A stretch of DNA of 64,000 nt from Neolewinella lacunae (GTDB taxonomy: Bacteria; Bacteroidota; Bacteroidia; Chitinophagales; Saprospiraceae), in NCBI RefSeq assembly GCF_014349155.1, contig NZ_JACSIT010000040.1, positions 62,001-126,000 of the forward strand, written 5' to 3'. Positions 1-8,030 of this stretch are shown here, in pieces. How positions within the stretch are numbered: position 1 is the stretch's first letter; each line of letters starts with the position of its first letter. The position numbers and the translations under genes are program-made. The notes beneath the pieces are model-generated. The model did not search any database and was not told the DNA's origin. It saw only the letters and a program-made list of their open reading frames with translations.

Positions 1-711
1 GGCGTCAAAGTCGTCATCAATTACCACTCCAGCGATGCCGACGCCGAAGAACTCGTCCGCCAAATCAAAAAGTCCGGCGGCGAAGCCATCGCCGTGCAAG
101 CCGATGTCTCTCAGGAAAAAGACGTCAAAAAACTCATCAAAACCTGCCTCAAAACGTACGGCCACCTGGACATCATGGTCGCCAACGCCGGCCTCCAGGT
201 TGATGCCTCTTTTACTTCCATGACCCTCAAACAATGGAATAAGGTGCTCGAAGTCAACCTCACCGGCCAATTCCTCGCCTGCCGCGAAGCCGCCAAAGTT
301 TTCCGCAAACAAGGGGTCCACCAACACGGCCGCTCCGCCGGCAAAATCATCTGCATGTCCAGCGTCCACGATGAAATCCCCTGGGCAGGACACGTAAACT
401 ACGCCACCGCCAAAGGAGGCGTCAAAATGCTCATGGAATCCATGGCCCAGGAACTGGCCCCCGAGAAAATCCGCGTCAACGCCATCTCCCCCGGTGCCAT
501 CCAAACCGACATCAACCGCGAAGCCTGGGACGACCCCAAAAACCTCAAAAAACTCCTCACCCTCATCCCCTACGGCCGCATCGGCCAGGGCGAAGACGTC
601 GCCAACGTCTGCGCCTTCCTCTGCTCCGATGCCGCCGATTACATCACCGGCGCGACCATCTACGTCGATGGCGGCATGATGCTTTACCCCGGCTTCGCCG
701 ACAATGGATGA
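1..711 (+). CDS. SDR oxidoreductase, glucose 1-dehydrogenase-like (5' truncated by window)
   Basis: The frame is open from the first base, so the start lies outside the window; 236 residues are visible. The Rossmann NAG motif (VANAGLQ), the catalytic Ser in MSSVHDEIP, and the YxxxK pair in NYATAKGG define a classical short-chain dehydrogenase. The SSVHDEIPW stretch, PGAIQTDIN and the C-terminal DGGMMLYPGF closely recall Bacillus-type glucose 1-dehydrogenases, which oxidise D-glucose to gluconolactone with NAD(P)+. The family assignment is secure; the sugar substrate is inferred from these similarities only. The gene ends just before a repeat-rich intergenic stretch and is convergent with the aromatic operon. 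Confidence 0.88.
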   Translation, partial: GVKVVINYHSSDADAEELVRQIKKSGGEAIAVQADVSQEKDVKKLIKTCLKTYGHLDIMVANAGLQVDASFTSMTLKQWNKVLEVNLTGQFLACREAAKVFRKQGVHQHGRSAGKIICMSSVHDEIPWAGHVNYATAKGGVKMLMESMAQELAPEKIRVNAISPGAIQTDINREAWDDPKNLKKLLTLIPYGRIGQGEDVANVCAFLCSDAADYITGATIYVDGGMMLYPGFADNG

Positions 712-714
712 GGC

Positions 715-1031
715 ATTTACAATTTACAATTCAATATTTAGAATTGAACATTGCACGTCATACCCTTACCGGAAACCTATCTGCGTAGCATATAATCACC
801 CCTCCCAGCGAAGCCAAATTTTAAATGCTAAATTGTAAATTGTAAATTGTAAATCCCCTAGCCCGGCGCTCCTCCGAGGCGTCCCCCGCACCACCCTATG
901 TAATCTCTAGTTACTGATAACGTGTAACGGTGCGGGGGCTCCTCGGAGGTGTCGACGGCGTAGCGTTACCCCCCCCTCCCGGCGAAGCCAAATTTTAAAT
1001 GCTAAATTGTAAATTGTAAATTGTAAATCCC
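715..1031. repeat. Repeat-filled intergenic region: 59-bp direct repeats around an inverted repeat
   Basis: No gene is visible here. A 59-bp block occurs twice (799-857 and 973-1031) with one mismatch; each copy ends in an 8-nt microsatellite (AAATTGTA repeated). The reverse complement of that microsatellite lies at 715-731. Between the copies, 873-892 and 929-947 form an interrupted inverted repeat (CCCCCGCACC / GGTGCGGGGG) with a loop of about 36 nt. The block separates two convergent genes, so the hairpin could help end transcription, but neither arm is followed by a clear T-run. Copy 2 touches the stop codon of the downstream minus-strand gene. Confidence 0.8.
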
Positions 1032-2105
1032 TCAGTTCCTCCGATTCACAATAGCATCCTGGTGATCAATCGATTCCTGGTGAATCGCCTGGAGGTACTG
1101 CTTCATGAATTCCGGACTCAACCCGTGCTTCTTGCCTTTCTCCGCCGCAGTATGCAAAATGGCTTCCCAACGGTCGCTCTGCAAGACGGCAATGTTGCGC
1201 TCCGCCTTGAATTCCCCGATCGCGTCGGCCAGTTTCATGCGCCGACCAATCATCCCGATCAGTTCAGTATCAATTTCATCGATTTGGCGGCGGAGCTCCG
1301 TTAGTTTTTCCATCTCAATCTCGCTGACCGTGGGCTTGCGCAGGCGGAGGTTCTGCAGCAGCTCGCCGAACACCGCGGGGGTGATCTGCTGGGCAGCGTC
1401 GCTCCAGGCTTCGTCCGGCCGGGGGTGTACCTCCGTCATCAGTCCGTCGTAGTTGAGGTTGAGCGCCTCCTGGGCCACTTCCAGCAGCGTATCCCGCCGC
1501 CCGCAGATGTGGCTGTTGTCTACGATCATTTGCAGGTCGGGGAACAAGCGATTCATCTCAATGGCCAGCTGCCAGCGCGGCACGTTGCGGTAGGTGGTTT
1601 CCCCGTGGTAGCTGAAGCCGCGGTGGATCAGGCCAATGCGCGTAATGCCCGCCTTGTAAATCCGTTCCACCGCCCCTTGCCACAGGCCCAGGTCGGGATT
1701 GATCGGGTTTTTGATCAGTACCGGAATGTCGGTGCCGTTAAGCGCATCGGCCACTTCCTGCACGCTGAAGGGGTTCACCGTCGTGCGGGCCCCGATCCAG
1801 AGGACGTCAATGCCCGCCTTCAGGCAGTCGTAAACGTGGCTGGCGTTGGCCACCTCGGTGGTGGTCCGCAGGCCCGTTTCCTCCTTCACGCGCTTGAGCC
1901 ACGAGAGGCCTTCTTTGCCGACGCCCTCGAAGCTGCCCGGACGGGTCCGGGGCTTCCAGATGCCCGAACGAAAGAGATCGACCTGCCCGAGTTTGGCCAG
2001 GTCTTTGGCACACTGCATCACCTGCCCTTCGGTCTCGGCGCTGCACGGCCCGGCAATCACGATGCCCCGGCCGGGAGTGGGCTGAATTACTTTTCCTATG
2101 TTCAT
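1032..2105 (-). CDS. Bifunctional DAHP synthase / chorismate mutase
   Basis: Residues 1 to about 265 form a DAHP synthase of the KDO8P-synthase-like type (GPCSAE, SGIWKPRTRPGSF, IGARTTVNPF, KNPINPD, VDNSHICG, EVHPRPDEA). This catalyses the first step of the shikimate pathway, PEP plus erythrose 4-phosphate. Residues about 266-357 are a type II chorismate mutase (LTELRRQIDEID, AIGEFK), giving prephenate. Fusion of the two activities is common in Bacteroidota and allows feedback through the mutase domain. The start overlaps the tyrA stop by one base (TAATG), so the gene is probably translationally coupled as the last gene of the pheA-aminotransferase-tyrA operon. The length of 357 aa is normal for the fusion. 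Confidence 0.95.
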   Translation of the reverse strand: MNIGKVIQPTPGRGIVIAGPCSAETEGQVMQCAKDLAKLGQVDLFRSGIWKPRTRPGSFEGVGKEGLSWLKRVKEETGLRTTTEVANASHVYDCLKAGIDVLWIGARTTVNPFSVQEVADALNGTDIPVLIKNPINPDLGLWQGAVERIYKAGITRIGLIHRGFSYHGETTYRNVPRWQLAIEMNRLFPDLQMIVDNSHICGRRDTLLEVAQEALNLNYDGLMTEVHPRPDEAWSDAAQQITPAVFGELLQNLRLRKPTVSEIEMEKLTELRRQIDEIDTELIGMIGRRMKLADAIGEFKAERNIAVLQSDRWEAILHTAAEKGKKHGLSPEFMKQYLQAIHQESIDHQDAIVNRRN

Positions 2106-2947
2106 TATTTAAGTATTTTCTCGATTTGGTTGGCCTTTTCAATGCGTTCGTAGAAGCCGTCAAAATCGCGTTTGATGAGTTGGGTTCTGAATTTTGCGAG
2201 TTGTTCAATGAGTTCGTCCAGGACGTCCAAAACGTGGTCCCGGTTCTGCCGGAAAATCGGCACCCACATATCGGGCGAGCTTTTCGCCAGGCGCACCGTG
2301 GAGCCAAATCCCGAGCTGGCCAGCTCAAAAATCCGCTGCTCGTCCCGTTCTTTTTCGAGCACGGTCAGGGCCAGGGCAAAACTGGCGATGTGGCTGATGT
2401 GGCTCACGTAGGCGCAGTGGAGGTCGTGCTCCTTGCGGCCCAGGTAGCTGAAGCTCATCCTGGCGCTGGTAAAGAGCCGCCGGGCGGTGTCCAGGGCGTC
2501 GAGGTCGCTGCGTTCGCCGTCAATGACCACGCAGGTTTTGCCCGCAAAGAGCTTGGGCACGGCGGCTTCCGGACCACTGAATTCGGTGCCCGCCATCGGG
2601 TGGCAGGCCACGAAGCGGCCCCGGTTGGGGTGCTCGTCGATGGCGTCCAGCAGCAGTTCTTTGGTGGAGCCCACGTCGAGCACCGTCTGCTTCCCCCCTA
2701 CCCGATCCAGCAGTTCGGGCAGGAGCCGCAGCATCGCATCCACGGGCGTGGCCAGGATGATGACGTCGGCGGCCGCCACGCCCTCGGGCAGCGACATCTC
2801 CTCGTCAATGAGCCGCCGCCGAATGGCCTTGTGGAGGTTCTCCGGCCGCGCGTCCACGCCAATGATGCGCGTCGCAAAACCGCTCTCCTTCAGCGTAATG
2901 CCGAGGGAACCGCCGATGAGCCCGATGCCGATTATGGTTACTGTCAT
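2105..2947 (-). CDS. tyrA: Prephenate dehydrogenase
   Basis: A 280-residue protein. Start chosen at the ATG giving MTVTIIGIG; the longer upstream frame is low-complexity and overlaps a REP-like repeat. The N-terminal dinucleotide fold has GIGLIGGSLG at about residues 7-16. ATPVDAML, DVGSTKE and CHPMAGTEFSGP are characteristic of TyrA, and AYVSHISHIASFAL belongs to the helical dimerisation domain. It oxidatively decarboxylates prephenate to 4-hydroxyphenylpyruvate for tyrosine synthesis. There is no C-terminal ACT domain, so feedback control may come from elsewhere. It is the third gene of the aromatic operon, after a 61-nt gap holding one REP-like element. Confidence 0.94.
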   Translation of the reverse strand: MTVTIIGIGLIGGSLGITLKESGFATRIIGVDARPENLHKAIRRRLIDEEMSLPEGVAAADVIILATPVDAMLRLLPELLDRVGGKQTVLDVGSTKELLLDAIDEHPNRGRFVACHPMAGTEFSGPEAAVPKLFAGKTCVVIDGERSDLDALDTARRLFTSARMSFSYLGRKEHDLHCAYVSHISHIASFALALTVLEKERDEQRIFELASSGFGSTVRLAKSSPDMWVPIFRQNRDHVLDVLDELIEQLAKFRTQLIKRDFDGFYERIEKANQIEKILK

Positions 2948-2980
2948 GGTTGAAATGCCTGGTTTTTTGGGCCTTTTTTT

Positions 2981-2997
2981 GCGCGGTCGCAGGTGCC
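2981..2997 (+). repeat. REP-like element, box A only
   Basis: GCGCGGTCGCAGGTGCC matches the core of the dispersed family found throughout the window. It lies inside the operon, between the aminotransferase stop and the tyrA start, so it is transcribed as part of the intercistronic RNA. Confidence 0.75.
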
Positions 2998-3008
2998 AAA
3001 TTCGTCGT

Positions 3009-4196
3009 TTAAGGAGCGGTGGAGAGCCGGGCCAGGGCCTCCGCCAGCCGGGTTTCCGTAGCACAGAGGCTGATGCGCACGTACTCCCGCCCCGCGCTAC
3101 CGAAGATGCCGCCCGGCGTCAGAAAGACGTCGTTGGCGTACAAGGCGGCGTCGCTGACCGCGTATCCGTCTTGGCCGGTCGGACAACGGGCCCACACGAA
3201 AAGACCCACCTGCTCGGGGTCGTACGCGCAGCCCAGGGCGTCCATGATGCGCATGGCCAACACCTGCCGCCGCCGGTAGTGGCCGTTGAGTTCGTCGTAC
3301 CAGTCCTGGCCCAAGTCCAATGCTACAACCGCGGCTTCCTGAACGGGTCGGAACATTCCACTGTCCATGTTGGATTTGAAGCGGAGTACGGTGTTCAGGT
3401 ATTCCCTTGCACCTGCGAGCGCGCCCACCCGCCACCCCGCCAGATTCTGGGCCTTGCTCAGGGAGCTCAACTCGATGGCCACCTCGCGGGCCCCGGGGAT
3501 GGCCAGCAAACTCTGCCGCGTTTCCGTGAGGATGAACGCGTAGGGGTTGTCGTTGACCAACAAGATGCGCTTGCGGCGCGCGAAGGCGATCAACTCTTCA
3601 AAAAAACCGGCCGGAGCCACCGCGCCCGTGGGCATGTGCGGGTAATTGACCCACATGATGCGCACGCGGCTGAGGTCCTGGGCCTCCAGGCTGGCCAGGT
3701 CGGGCAACCAACCACCCTCCGCACTGAGCTCGTAGGGGCGCACCACGCCACCGGCCAGCTCCGTCGCCGAGCGGTACGTGGGGTAGCCCGGGTTGGGGAC
3801 GAGCGCCTCGTCGCCCGCGTTCAAATAGGCCATGCTGATGTGCATGATGCCCTCCTTGCTGCCGATGAGGGGCAGGATCTCCGCCTCCGGGTCCAGGTCC
3901 ACCCCAAAGTAGCGTTGGTACCAGCGGGCGAAGCCCTGCCGCAGTTCGGGCCGCCCCGTGTAGGGCTGGTAGCCGTGGGCGGCGGGGTCTTGGGCGCCCC
4001 TAGCGAGAGCGGAAATGACCTCCGGCGCCGGGGGTAGGTCCGGACTCCCAATGCCGAGGTTGATCACGTCGTGCCCGTCGCGTTGCAGCTGGGCGAGCTC
4101 GCGCAGCTTGGTGCTGAAGTAGTACTCCTGCACGTCGCCCAGGCGCTCGGCCGTAGGGATGATGGGTTGCAGAGAAGATTTCGTTAGCGTAGACAT
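3009..4196 (-). CDS. PLP-dependent class I aminotransferase (aromatic operon)
   Basis: A 395-residue fold-type I aminotransferase. Start set at MSTLTKSSL, because the 21 residues upstream are basic and unlike the family. The PLP lysine is in SSLSKAQNLAGWRVG. INLGIGSPDLPP near the N-terminus, WVNYPHMPTGA and NDNPYAF (cofactor-binding Asn/Tyr) are typical of the aspartate / LL-diaminopimelate aminotransferase subgroup. Position between pheA and tyrA implies that it transaminates phenylpyruvate and 4-hydroxyphenylpyruvate (or prephenate) with glutamate as amino donor. That substrate is inferred from context; sequence alone cannot separate aromatic from aspartate or DAP specificity. The gap to pheA is 11 nt. 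Confidence 0.92.
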   Translation of the reverse strand: MSTLTKSSLQPIIPTAERLGDVQEYYFSTKLRELAQLQRDGHDVINLGIGSPDLPPAPEVISALARGAQDPAAHGYQPYTGRPELRQGFARWYQRYFGVDLDPEAEILPLIGSKEGIMHISMAYLNAGDEALVPNPGYPTYRSATELAGGVVRPYELSAEGGWLPDLASLEAQDLSRVRIMWVNYPHMPTGAVAPAGFFEELIAFARRKRILLVNDNPYAFILTETRQSLLAIPGAREVAIELSSLSKAQNLAGWRVGALAGAREYLNTVLRFKSNMDSGMFRPVQEAAVVALDLGQDWYDELNGHYRRRQVLAMRIMDALGCAYDPEQVGLFVWARCPTGQDGYAVSDAALYANDVFLTPGGIFGSAGREYVRISLCATETRLAEALARLSTAP

Positions 4197-4207
4197 GGCG
4201 GGAGAGA

Positions 4208-5059
4208 TTAGGGCTTTTCGCCGGCGGCGTAGACGCCCAGGATGCGCAGTTCGGTACACAGTGGGCGGATGGCCTCCAGGGCCTGCTCCAGAGAGATGTT
4301 CCCCTCCAGCAGAAAATCCACGTGGAAGCGGTACTGGAACGGCCGCCCGATGATGGGCGCACTCTGGATTTTGGTGAGGTTGACCTGGTAGGCGGCCAAT
4401 ACCATCAATACTTTGTAGAGGCTGCCGGATTCGTGGCTGGTCGCGAAGCTGAGGCTGACTTTATCGCCCGCGTCCTGCCGGTGGTCGCGCCCCCGCTCCA
4501 GAACCAGGAAACGGGTGTGGTTGAGTTTGTTGGTTTCGATGCCGGGGGCCAGGATGTCCAGTCCGTAAAGTTCGGCGGCCGTAGCGCTGGCCACGGCGCC
4601 GCGGGTGGGGTCCTGCAGCTCCGTGACTTGCCGGGCGCTGAGGGCGGTATCGGCGTCTTCGATGAGTTTGATGCGGGGCCAGGGCTTGAAAAATTCGCGG
4701 CACTGGGCCAGCGCGACGGGGTGGGAATGCACGACGCGGAGCTGGGAGATGTCCGTGCCCGGCAAAGCCATCAGGTTGAGGCGGATGCGGAGGTACACCT
4801 CGGCGGTGATGCGCAGGTCGGCCGTTTGGAGCAGGTCGTAGTTGGCCATCAGGCTGCCGGCCAGGGTGTTCTCAATGGCCATCAGGCCCAGGTCGCTCTG
4901 CCCGGTTTCTACTTGTTCCACCACGTCGGCAAAGGTGTGGGCCGGCACCGTCACCACCCGCCGGTCGGCAAAGTGCTGCCGCGCCGCCGCCTCGTGGAAA
5001 GCCCCCGCGTAACCCTGTATGCTAACCCTTAGTTGTTCCACTTCCGTTATCGTTTCCAT
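4208..5059 (-). CDS. pheA: Prephenate dehydratase
   Basis: A 283-residue monofunctional prephenate dehydratase: prephenate to phenylpyruvate, the committed step to phenylalanine. The periplasmic-binding-like catalytic part covers about residues 11-190 (GYAGAFHEAAA, ENTLAGS, HSHPVALAQC, and NHTRFLVL with the catalytic TRF motif). A C-terminal ACT domain follows, with SHESGSLYKVL in place of the usual ESRP phenylalanine-binding motif. It is the first structural gene of the aromatic operon and lies directly downstream of a leader peptide and terminator hairpin, so transcription is probably controlled by attenuation. ACT-mediated feedback is likely but not proven by sequence. Confidence 0.95.
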   Translation of the reverse strand: METITEVEQLRVSIQGYAGAFHEAAARQHFADRRVVTVPAHTFADVVEQVETGQSDLGLMAIENTLAGSLMANYDLLQTADLRITAEVYLRIRLNLMALPGTDISQLRVVHSHPVALAQCREFFKPWPRIKLIEDADTALSARQVTELQDPTRGAVASATAAELYGLDILAPGIETNKLNHTRFLVLERGRDHRQDAGDKVSLSFATSHESGSLYKVLMVLAAYQVNLTKIQSAPIIGRPFQYRFHVDFLLEGNISLEQALEAIRPLCTELRILGVYAAGEKP

Positions 5060-5070
5060 AGTAGAGGGGT

Positions 5071-5107
5071 AAAAAAAAGTGGTCCCGAAGGCTTCGGGAC
5101 CACTTTT
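5071..5107 (-). terminator. Rho-independent terminator/attenuator hairpin before pheA
   Basis: Read on the minus strand, GTGGTCCCGAAG pairs with CTTCGGGACCAC, the stem is extended by A/T pairs, and a run of eight T follows. It ends 12 nt before the pheA ATG and begins 27 nt after the leader peptide stop. Being inside the leader rather than after a gene, it fits a conditional terminator. A possible competing pairing is GGGAC, in the last leader codons, with GTCCC of the 5' terminator arm; it is only 5 bp, so the antiterminator is not settled by eye. Confidence 0.9.
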
Positions 5108-5133
5108 TGCAATGCTTCTTTCGAGTCATCAGC

Positions 5134-5199
5134 TTAGCGTCCCTTGCCCGGGGGGCAAAAGTAAAAGCCGTACCAAAAGTAAAAATTGCGATTAATCAT
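5134..5199 (-). CDS. Aromatic-rich attenuation leader peptide (21 aa)
   Basis: A short minus-strand ORF of 21 codons plus TAA. It starts MINRN, then runs FYFWYGFYF at residues 6-14, then CPPGKGR. Eight of nine consecutive residues are aromatic (4 Phe, 3 Tyr, 1 Trp), which is what a ribosome-stalling leader sensing charged tRNA-Phe and tRNA-Tyr should look like. The ATG follows an A-rich stretch (GGAAAACG), as is usual in this phylum. A perfect TTGCCC/GGGCAA inverted repeat overlaps codons 14-19, so ribosome position would decide whether it folds. It lies 92-165 nt downstream of nothing else but its own promoter and upstream of the terminator and pheA. The function is inferred from architecture; stalling has not been tested. 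Confidence 0.88.
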   Translation of the reverse strand: MINRNFYFWYGFYFCPPGKGR

Positions 5200-5234
5200 C
5201 GTTTTCCGTTTCGCAAGATACGCCCTTGCAAGGG

Positions 5235-5265
5235 CAAACCTACGGTAGGGGTTCGAAACTACAAA
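5235..5265 (-). promoter_or_regulatory. Bacteroidota-type promoter for the aromatic operon leader
   Basis: On the minus strand, TTTG (5265-5262) is followed after exactly 19 nt by TAGGTTTG (5242-5235). This matches the Bacteroidota -33 TTTG / -7 TAnnTTTG consensus in both boxes and spacing. The expected start of transcription is around 5228, about 30 nt before the leader peptide ATG. The first RNA bases would form a small GCAAG/CTTGC stem-loop. GCCCTTGCAAGGGC at 5235-5222 is a 14-nt palindrome overlapping the start site. Confidence 0.82.
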
Positions 5266-5373
5266 ATGTTGTTTGGGCAAGGGTTTTTAAATATTCTCCC
5301 CCCGCCCAAGCGCCGGGCTCCGACGGACCCTGCCAATGACGAAAACGACCGGGTTTGGCGCTAGCTGCAAAAG

Positions 5374-5500
5374 CTACAGAAACGAAAACATCCGATTCCA
5401 ATGGACGGTAAAAAACGAAAACGTCGGGTTCCACCTGGCGCTGGTTAAACGAAAACGTCGGGCTTACACCCGACGCTACGCTTGGCCCCTCCAGGGCCGG
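5374..5500. repeat. Cluster of AACGAAAACGTCGGG repeats (intergenic)
   Basis: Three tandem copies of a module beginning AACGAAAAC(G/A)TC, at about 5374, 5414 and 5448. The third continues into an ACCCGACGCTACG and GGCCCCTCCAGGG segment. An inverted copy of the full third module lies at 7035-7085, on the other side of the acyltransferase gene. No gene is seen between the promoter at 5265 and this block or within it. Confidence 0.75.
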
Positions 5501-5609
5501 GGGGTGAGAAACCCGACTGGTCATCATTCGGCGCACAGCGCCTCAACCACCCGCCTATCCCTCGCGGCAGCCCCTTTATCCCTTCATCCTTTAATCCCTT
5601 AATCCCTGT

Positions 5610-5692
5610 CTCGCCTATCCCGTGCGGTAGCCCATTCACGCATTAGCTACGCTGCTGCCTACGGCGGTCACGCATTCGCTCATTCACGCATT
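5610..5692. repeat. Dispersed TAGCTACGCTGCTGCC-type repeat
   Basis: About 80 bp containing TCTCGCCTATC, GTGCGGTAGCCCATTCAC, TAGCTACGCTGCTGCC, TACGGCGGTCACGCATT and CGCTCATTCACGCATT in order. The same order recurs at 13030-13106, with fragments at 12748-12786, 12960-13010, 49654-49680 and 56040-56060. It lies just before the acyltransferase gene and contains no plausible gene. Confidence 0.75.
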
Positions 5693-5723
5693 GACTACCT
5701 TCGCCCCGCCCACCCCACTCCCC

Positions 5724-6956
5724 ATGCTTTACCACCTCGTCCGCCCGGTTGCCCGCTACGTATTGCGCCATTACTACCGCAACATCGACCTCACCGGCCT
5801 GGAGCAGATCCCCCCGGGGGCGGCCGTTATCCTGGCGGCCAACCATCCCACAGCCTTCATCGAGCCCTGCATTCTGGCCTGTTTCCAGCCCCGCACCCTG
5901 TGGTTTCTGGCCCGGGGCAACCTGTTCAAAAACGGCATTTTCACCTTCCTGCTCAATGCCCTCAACATCTTGCCGGTTTTCCGCCGCGAAGACGGAGGCT
6001 ACGAAAAGCTGAAGGTCAATTTCAGTACTTTCGACGCCTGCTACCGCGCCCTGAGCAGAGGACGTGCCCTGATGATCCTGGCCGAAGGGCGCACCATCCA
6101 CGAAAAAGACCTCCGCCCCCTGCGCAAGGGGACGGCCCGCATCGCCCTGGGAGCCCTGGACAAATACAACACCCTGCCGGAGGTCTACATCGTCCCCGTG
6201 GGAATCAACTTCACCCACGCCGACCGCATTCGCAGCACCGTCATGCTCCGCTGCGGAGAGCCCATTCTCGCCTCCGAATACCTCGCGGCCTACCGGGAGA
6301 ATGAAGCCATTGCTATTCGCGACCTCACCCTGCACCTGCGGCAGCGCCTCGAACCCCTCGTCGTTCGCTACCCCAGCCGCCTGCACGCCGACCTCGGCGA
6401 AGCGGAACTGGAACTGGACCGCAGCAACCACGCCACCCACCTCCGCCACGGCATCACCCATTTCGGCGACCAGCTGAACCGCGAACTGGCCCTGGCCAGC
6501 GAAGCCCCCGCAGCCGCCCCCGCCCTGAGCCGCTACTTCCACCGCCTGGCCACCAACGGCCTGACCGACGCCGCCCTGGCCGGAAATTACCGCAAAGACC
6601 GCCAAATGCCCGCCACCGAATGGGCCAAAAGCCTCCTGGCCGGCCTCCTCTTGCTGCCCCAAATCCCCCTCTGGCTGCTGGCCGAAGCCATCGCCGCCAG
6701 CCAACCCAAACACATCGAATTTTACAGCCCCGTCCGCTTCGCCGTAGTGGCCGGCGGCACCTTCCTGCTCTATCCCCTGGCGCTGCTGCTCCTGCCCTGG
6801 CTAGGCAAAGCCTGGCTGCTGGCTTCCCTGCTCAGCGTCGGCTGGGCCATCCGCAAACTCGAACGCCTCCAACGCTGGTACGCCAACCGCAAAGTCGAAC
6901 GCATGGTCGAGCAGGAACGGAGCATTTTGAGGGATTGGCGGAAGGCCCTGGAATAA
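5724..6956 (+). CDS. PlsC-type lysophospholipid acyltransferase
   Basis: A 410-residue protein starting at the ATG of MLYHLVRPV; an in-frame TTG 33 nt upstream lies in repeat sequence and is less likely. It carries the acyltransferase motifs of 1-acyl-glycerol-3-phosphate acyltransferases: AANHPTAFIEP (catalytic His, with Glu where Asp is usual), VFRREDGG, LAEGRTIHEKDLRPLRKG, and VPVGINF. Two hydrophobic stretches near the C-terminus (about residues 340-390) suggest membrane attachment. Family members transfer acyl groups to lysophosphatidate or related lipids at the inner membrane. The roughly 150 residues after the catalytic domain are typical of the long Bacteroidota version. The exact acceptor is unknown. 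Confidence 0.9.
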   Translation: MLYHLVRPVARYVLRHYYRNIDLTGLEQIPPGAAVILAANHPTAFIEPCILACFQPRTLWFLARGNLFKNGIFTFLLNALNILPVFRREDGGYEKLKVNFSTFDACYRALSRGRALMILAEGRTIHEKDLRPLRKGTARIALGALDKYNTLPEVYIVPVGINFTHADRIRSTVMLRCGEPILASEYLAAYRENEAIAIRDLTLHLRQRLEPLVVRYPSRLHADLGEAELELDRSNHATHLRHGITHFGDQLNRELALASEAPAAAPALSRYFHRLATNGLTDAALAGNYRKDRQMPATEWAKSLLAGLLLLPQIPLWLLAEAIAASQPKHIEFYSPVRFAVVAGGTFLLYPLALLLLPWLGKAWLLASLLSVGWAIRKLERLQRWYANRKVERMVEQERSILRDWRKALE

Positions 6957-7034
6957 GGGTGGAAGGGCGTAAGGGGTAAAGGGGCTGCGGCAAGGGACAG
7001 GCGTTACAGGATGATCGGTATGCCCATCTCCCGT

Positions 7035-7085
7035 CCCTGGAGGGGCCGCTTACGTAGCGTCGGGTGGAGCCCGACGTTTTCGTTC
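7035..7085. repeat. Inverted copy of the AACGAAAACGTCGGG module
   Basis: The reverse complement reads AACGAAAACGTCGGGCTCC then ACCCGACGCTACG then GGCCCCTCCAGGG, matching 5448-5500 with a few changes. The two copies therefore face each other around the acyltransferase gene. Confidence 0.72.
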
Positions 7086-7188
7086 ATTCTGCCGCGATTG
7101 CCACCCGCCATTTTAGCTTTATTTTACCCCCCAGAAGCCCCCGGCACCCAAACGTCTGTCGCCCGTTAAAACATTAATCCACCCACTT

Positions 7189-8022
7189 ATGCTCCCCATC
7201 GTCTACCTCAACGGCGCTTACCTGCCCAGGGAGGCCGCCCAACTCAACGTGGCCGACCTGGCCATCCTCCGCGGTTTCGGCATCTTCGATTTTTTCCGGT
7301 ACCTGAATGGCAAGCCCCACTTCATCGAAGACCACCTCGACCGTTTCTACCGCAGCGCCGCCAGCCTCGACCTGAAAATCCCCGTCGACCGCACCGAACT
7401 GAAGGCGGTGGTCATGGAGCTCATCCGCCGCAACGGCAAGGCGGATGGCGGCATCCGCTTTGTCCTCACCGGCGGCTATTCCCCCGATGGCTACACGCCC
7501 GGCACCCCCAACCTGGTGGCCATGGCCTACCCTTTCGCCTGGCCCCCCGCCGAACTGTACACCCAGGGCTGCAAGGTGCTCATCCACCCCTTTGAACGGC
7601 AAATGCCCAGCGTAAAAAGCATCGATTACCTGGAAGGCATCCGCATCCAGCCCATGCTGCGCGCCCAGGGCTACGACTACGCGCTGTACCTCGACCGCGA
7701 AGGGATGGTCCGGGAAAGCGACCGCTCCAATTACTTCATCGTCAAAGAGAACACCCTCATCACCCCCGCCGAAGCCGTGCTGCACGGCATCACCCGCCTG
7801 CACCTCCTCCGCCTGGCCCACCACCTGAGCCTGCCAACCGAAGAACGCCCCGTCACCCTGGCCGAAGTCCTGTCCGCCGACGAAGCCATCATCTGCAGCT
7901 CCGCCAAAGGAGCCATGCCCATCACCAGCATCAACGGTGCACCCGTCGGCGACGGCCAGCCCGGCCCCTTCACCCGTCAGCTCATGGCCGCCTGGCCACG
8001 CTACCTGGCGGATTTTGCCTGA
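7189..8022 (+). CDS. Class IV aminotransferase (BCAT / D-amino acid aminotransferase family)
   Basis: A 277-residue fold-type IV PLP enzyme. YLNGAYLPREAAQLNVADLAILRGFGIFDFFRYLNGKP is the usual N-terminal domain pattern (only its parts are diagnostic: the RGFGIFD turn and the F-E/D-H-L-D-R segment). The PLP lysine is most likely in SVKSIDYL, and LYLDREGMVRESDRSNYFIV corresponds to the conserved ESxxxNxF motif. HGITRLHLL and CSSAKGAMPIT close the active site. Members include branched-chain and D-alanine aminotransferases and aminodeoxychorismate lyase; the motifs do not let me choose between them. It stands alone, with repeats on both sides. Confidence 0.85.
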   Translation: MLPIVYLNGAYLPREAAQLNVADLAILRGFGIFDFFRYLNGKPHFIEDHLDRFYRSAASLDLKIPVDRTELKAVVMELIRRNGKADGGIRFVLTGGYSPDGYTPGTPNLVAMAYPFAWPPAELYTQGCKVLIHPFERQMPSVKSIDYLEGIRIQPMLRAQGYDYALYLDREGMVRESDRSNYFIVKENTLITPAEAVLHGITRLHLLRLAHHLSLPTEERPVTLAEVLSADEAIICSSAKGAMPITSINGAPVGDGQPGPFTRQLMAAWPRYLADFA

Positions 8023-8030
8023 GGTTGCTT

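Noticed and set aside
2487-4037. 516-residue plus-strand ORF
   Set aside because: Antisense to tyrA and the aminotransferase, both of which are motif-complete.
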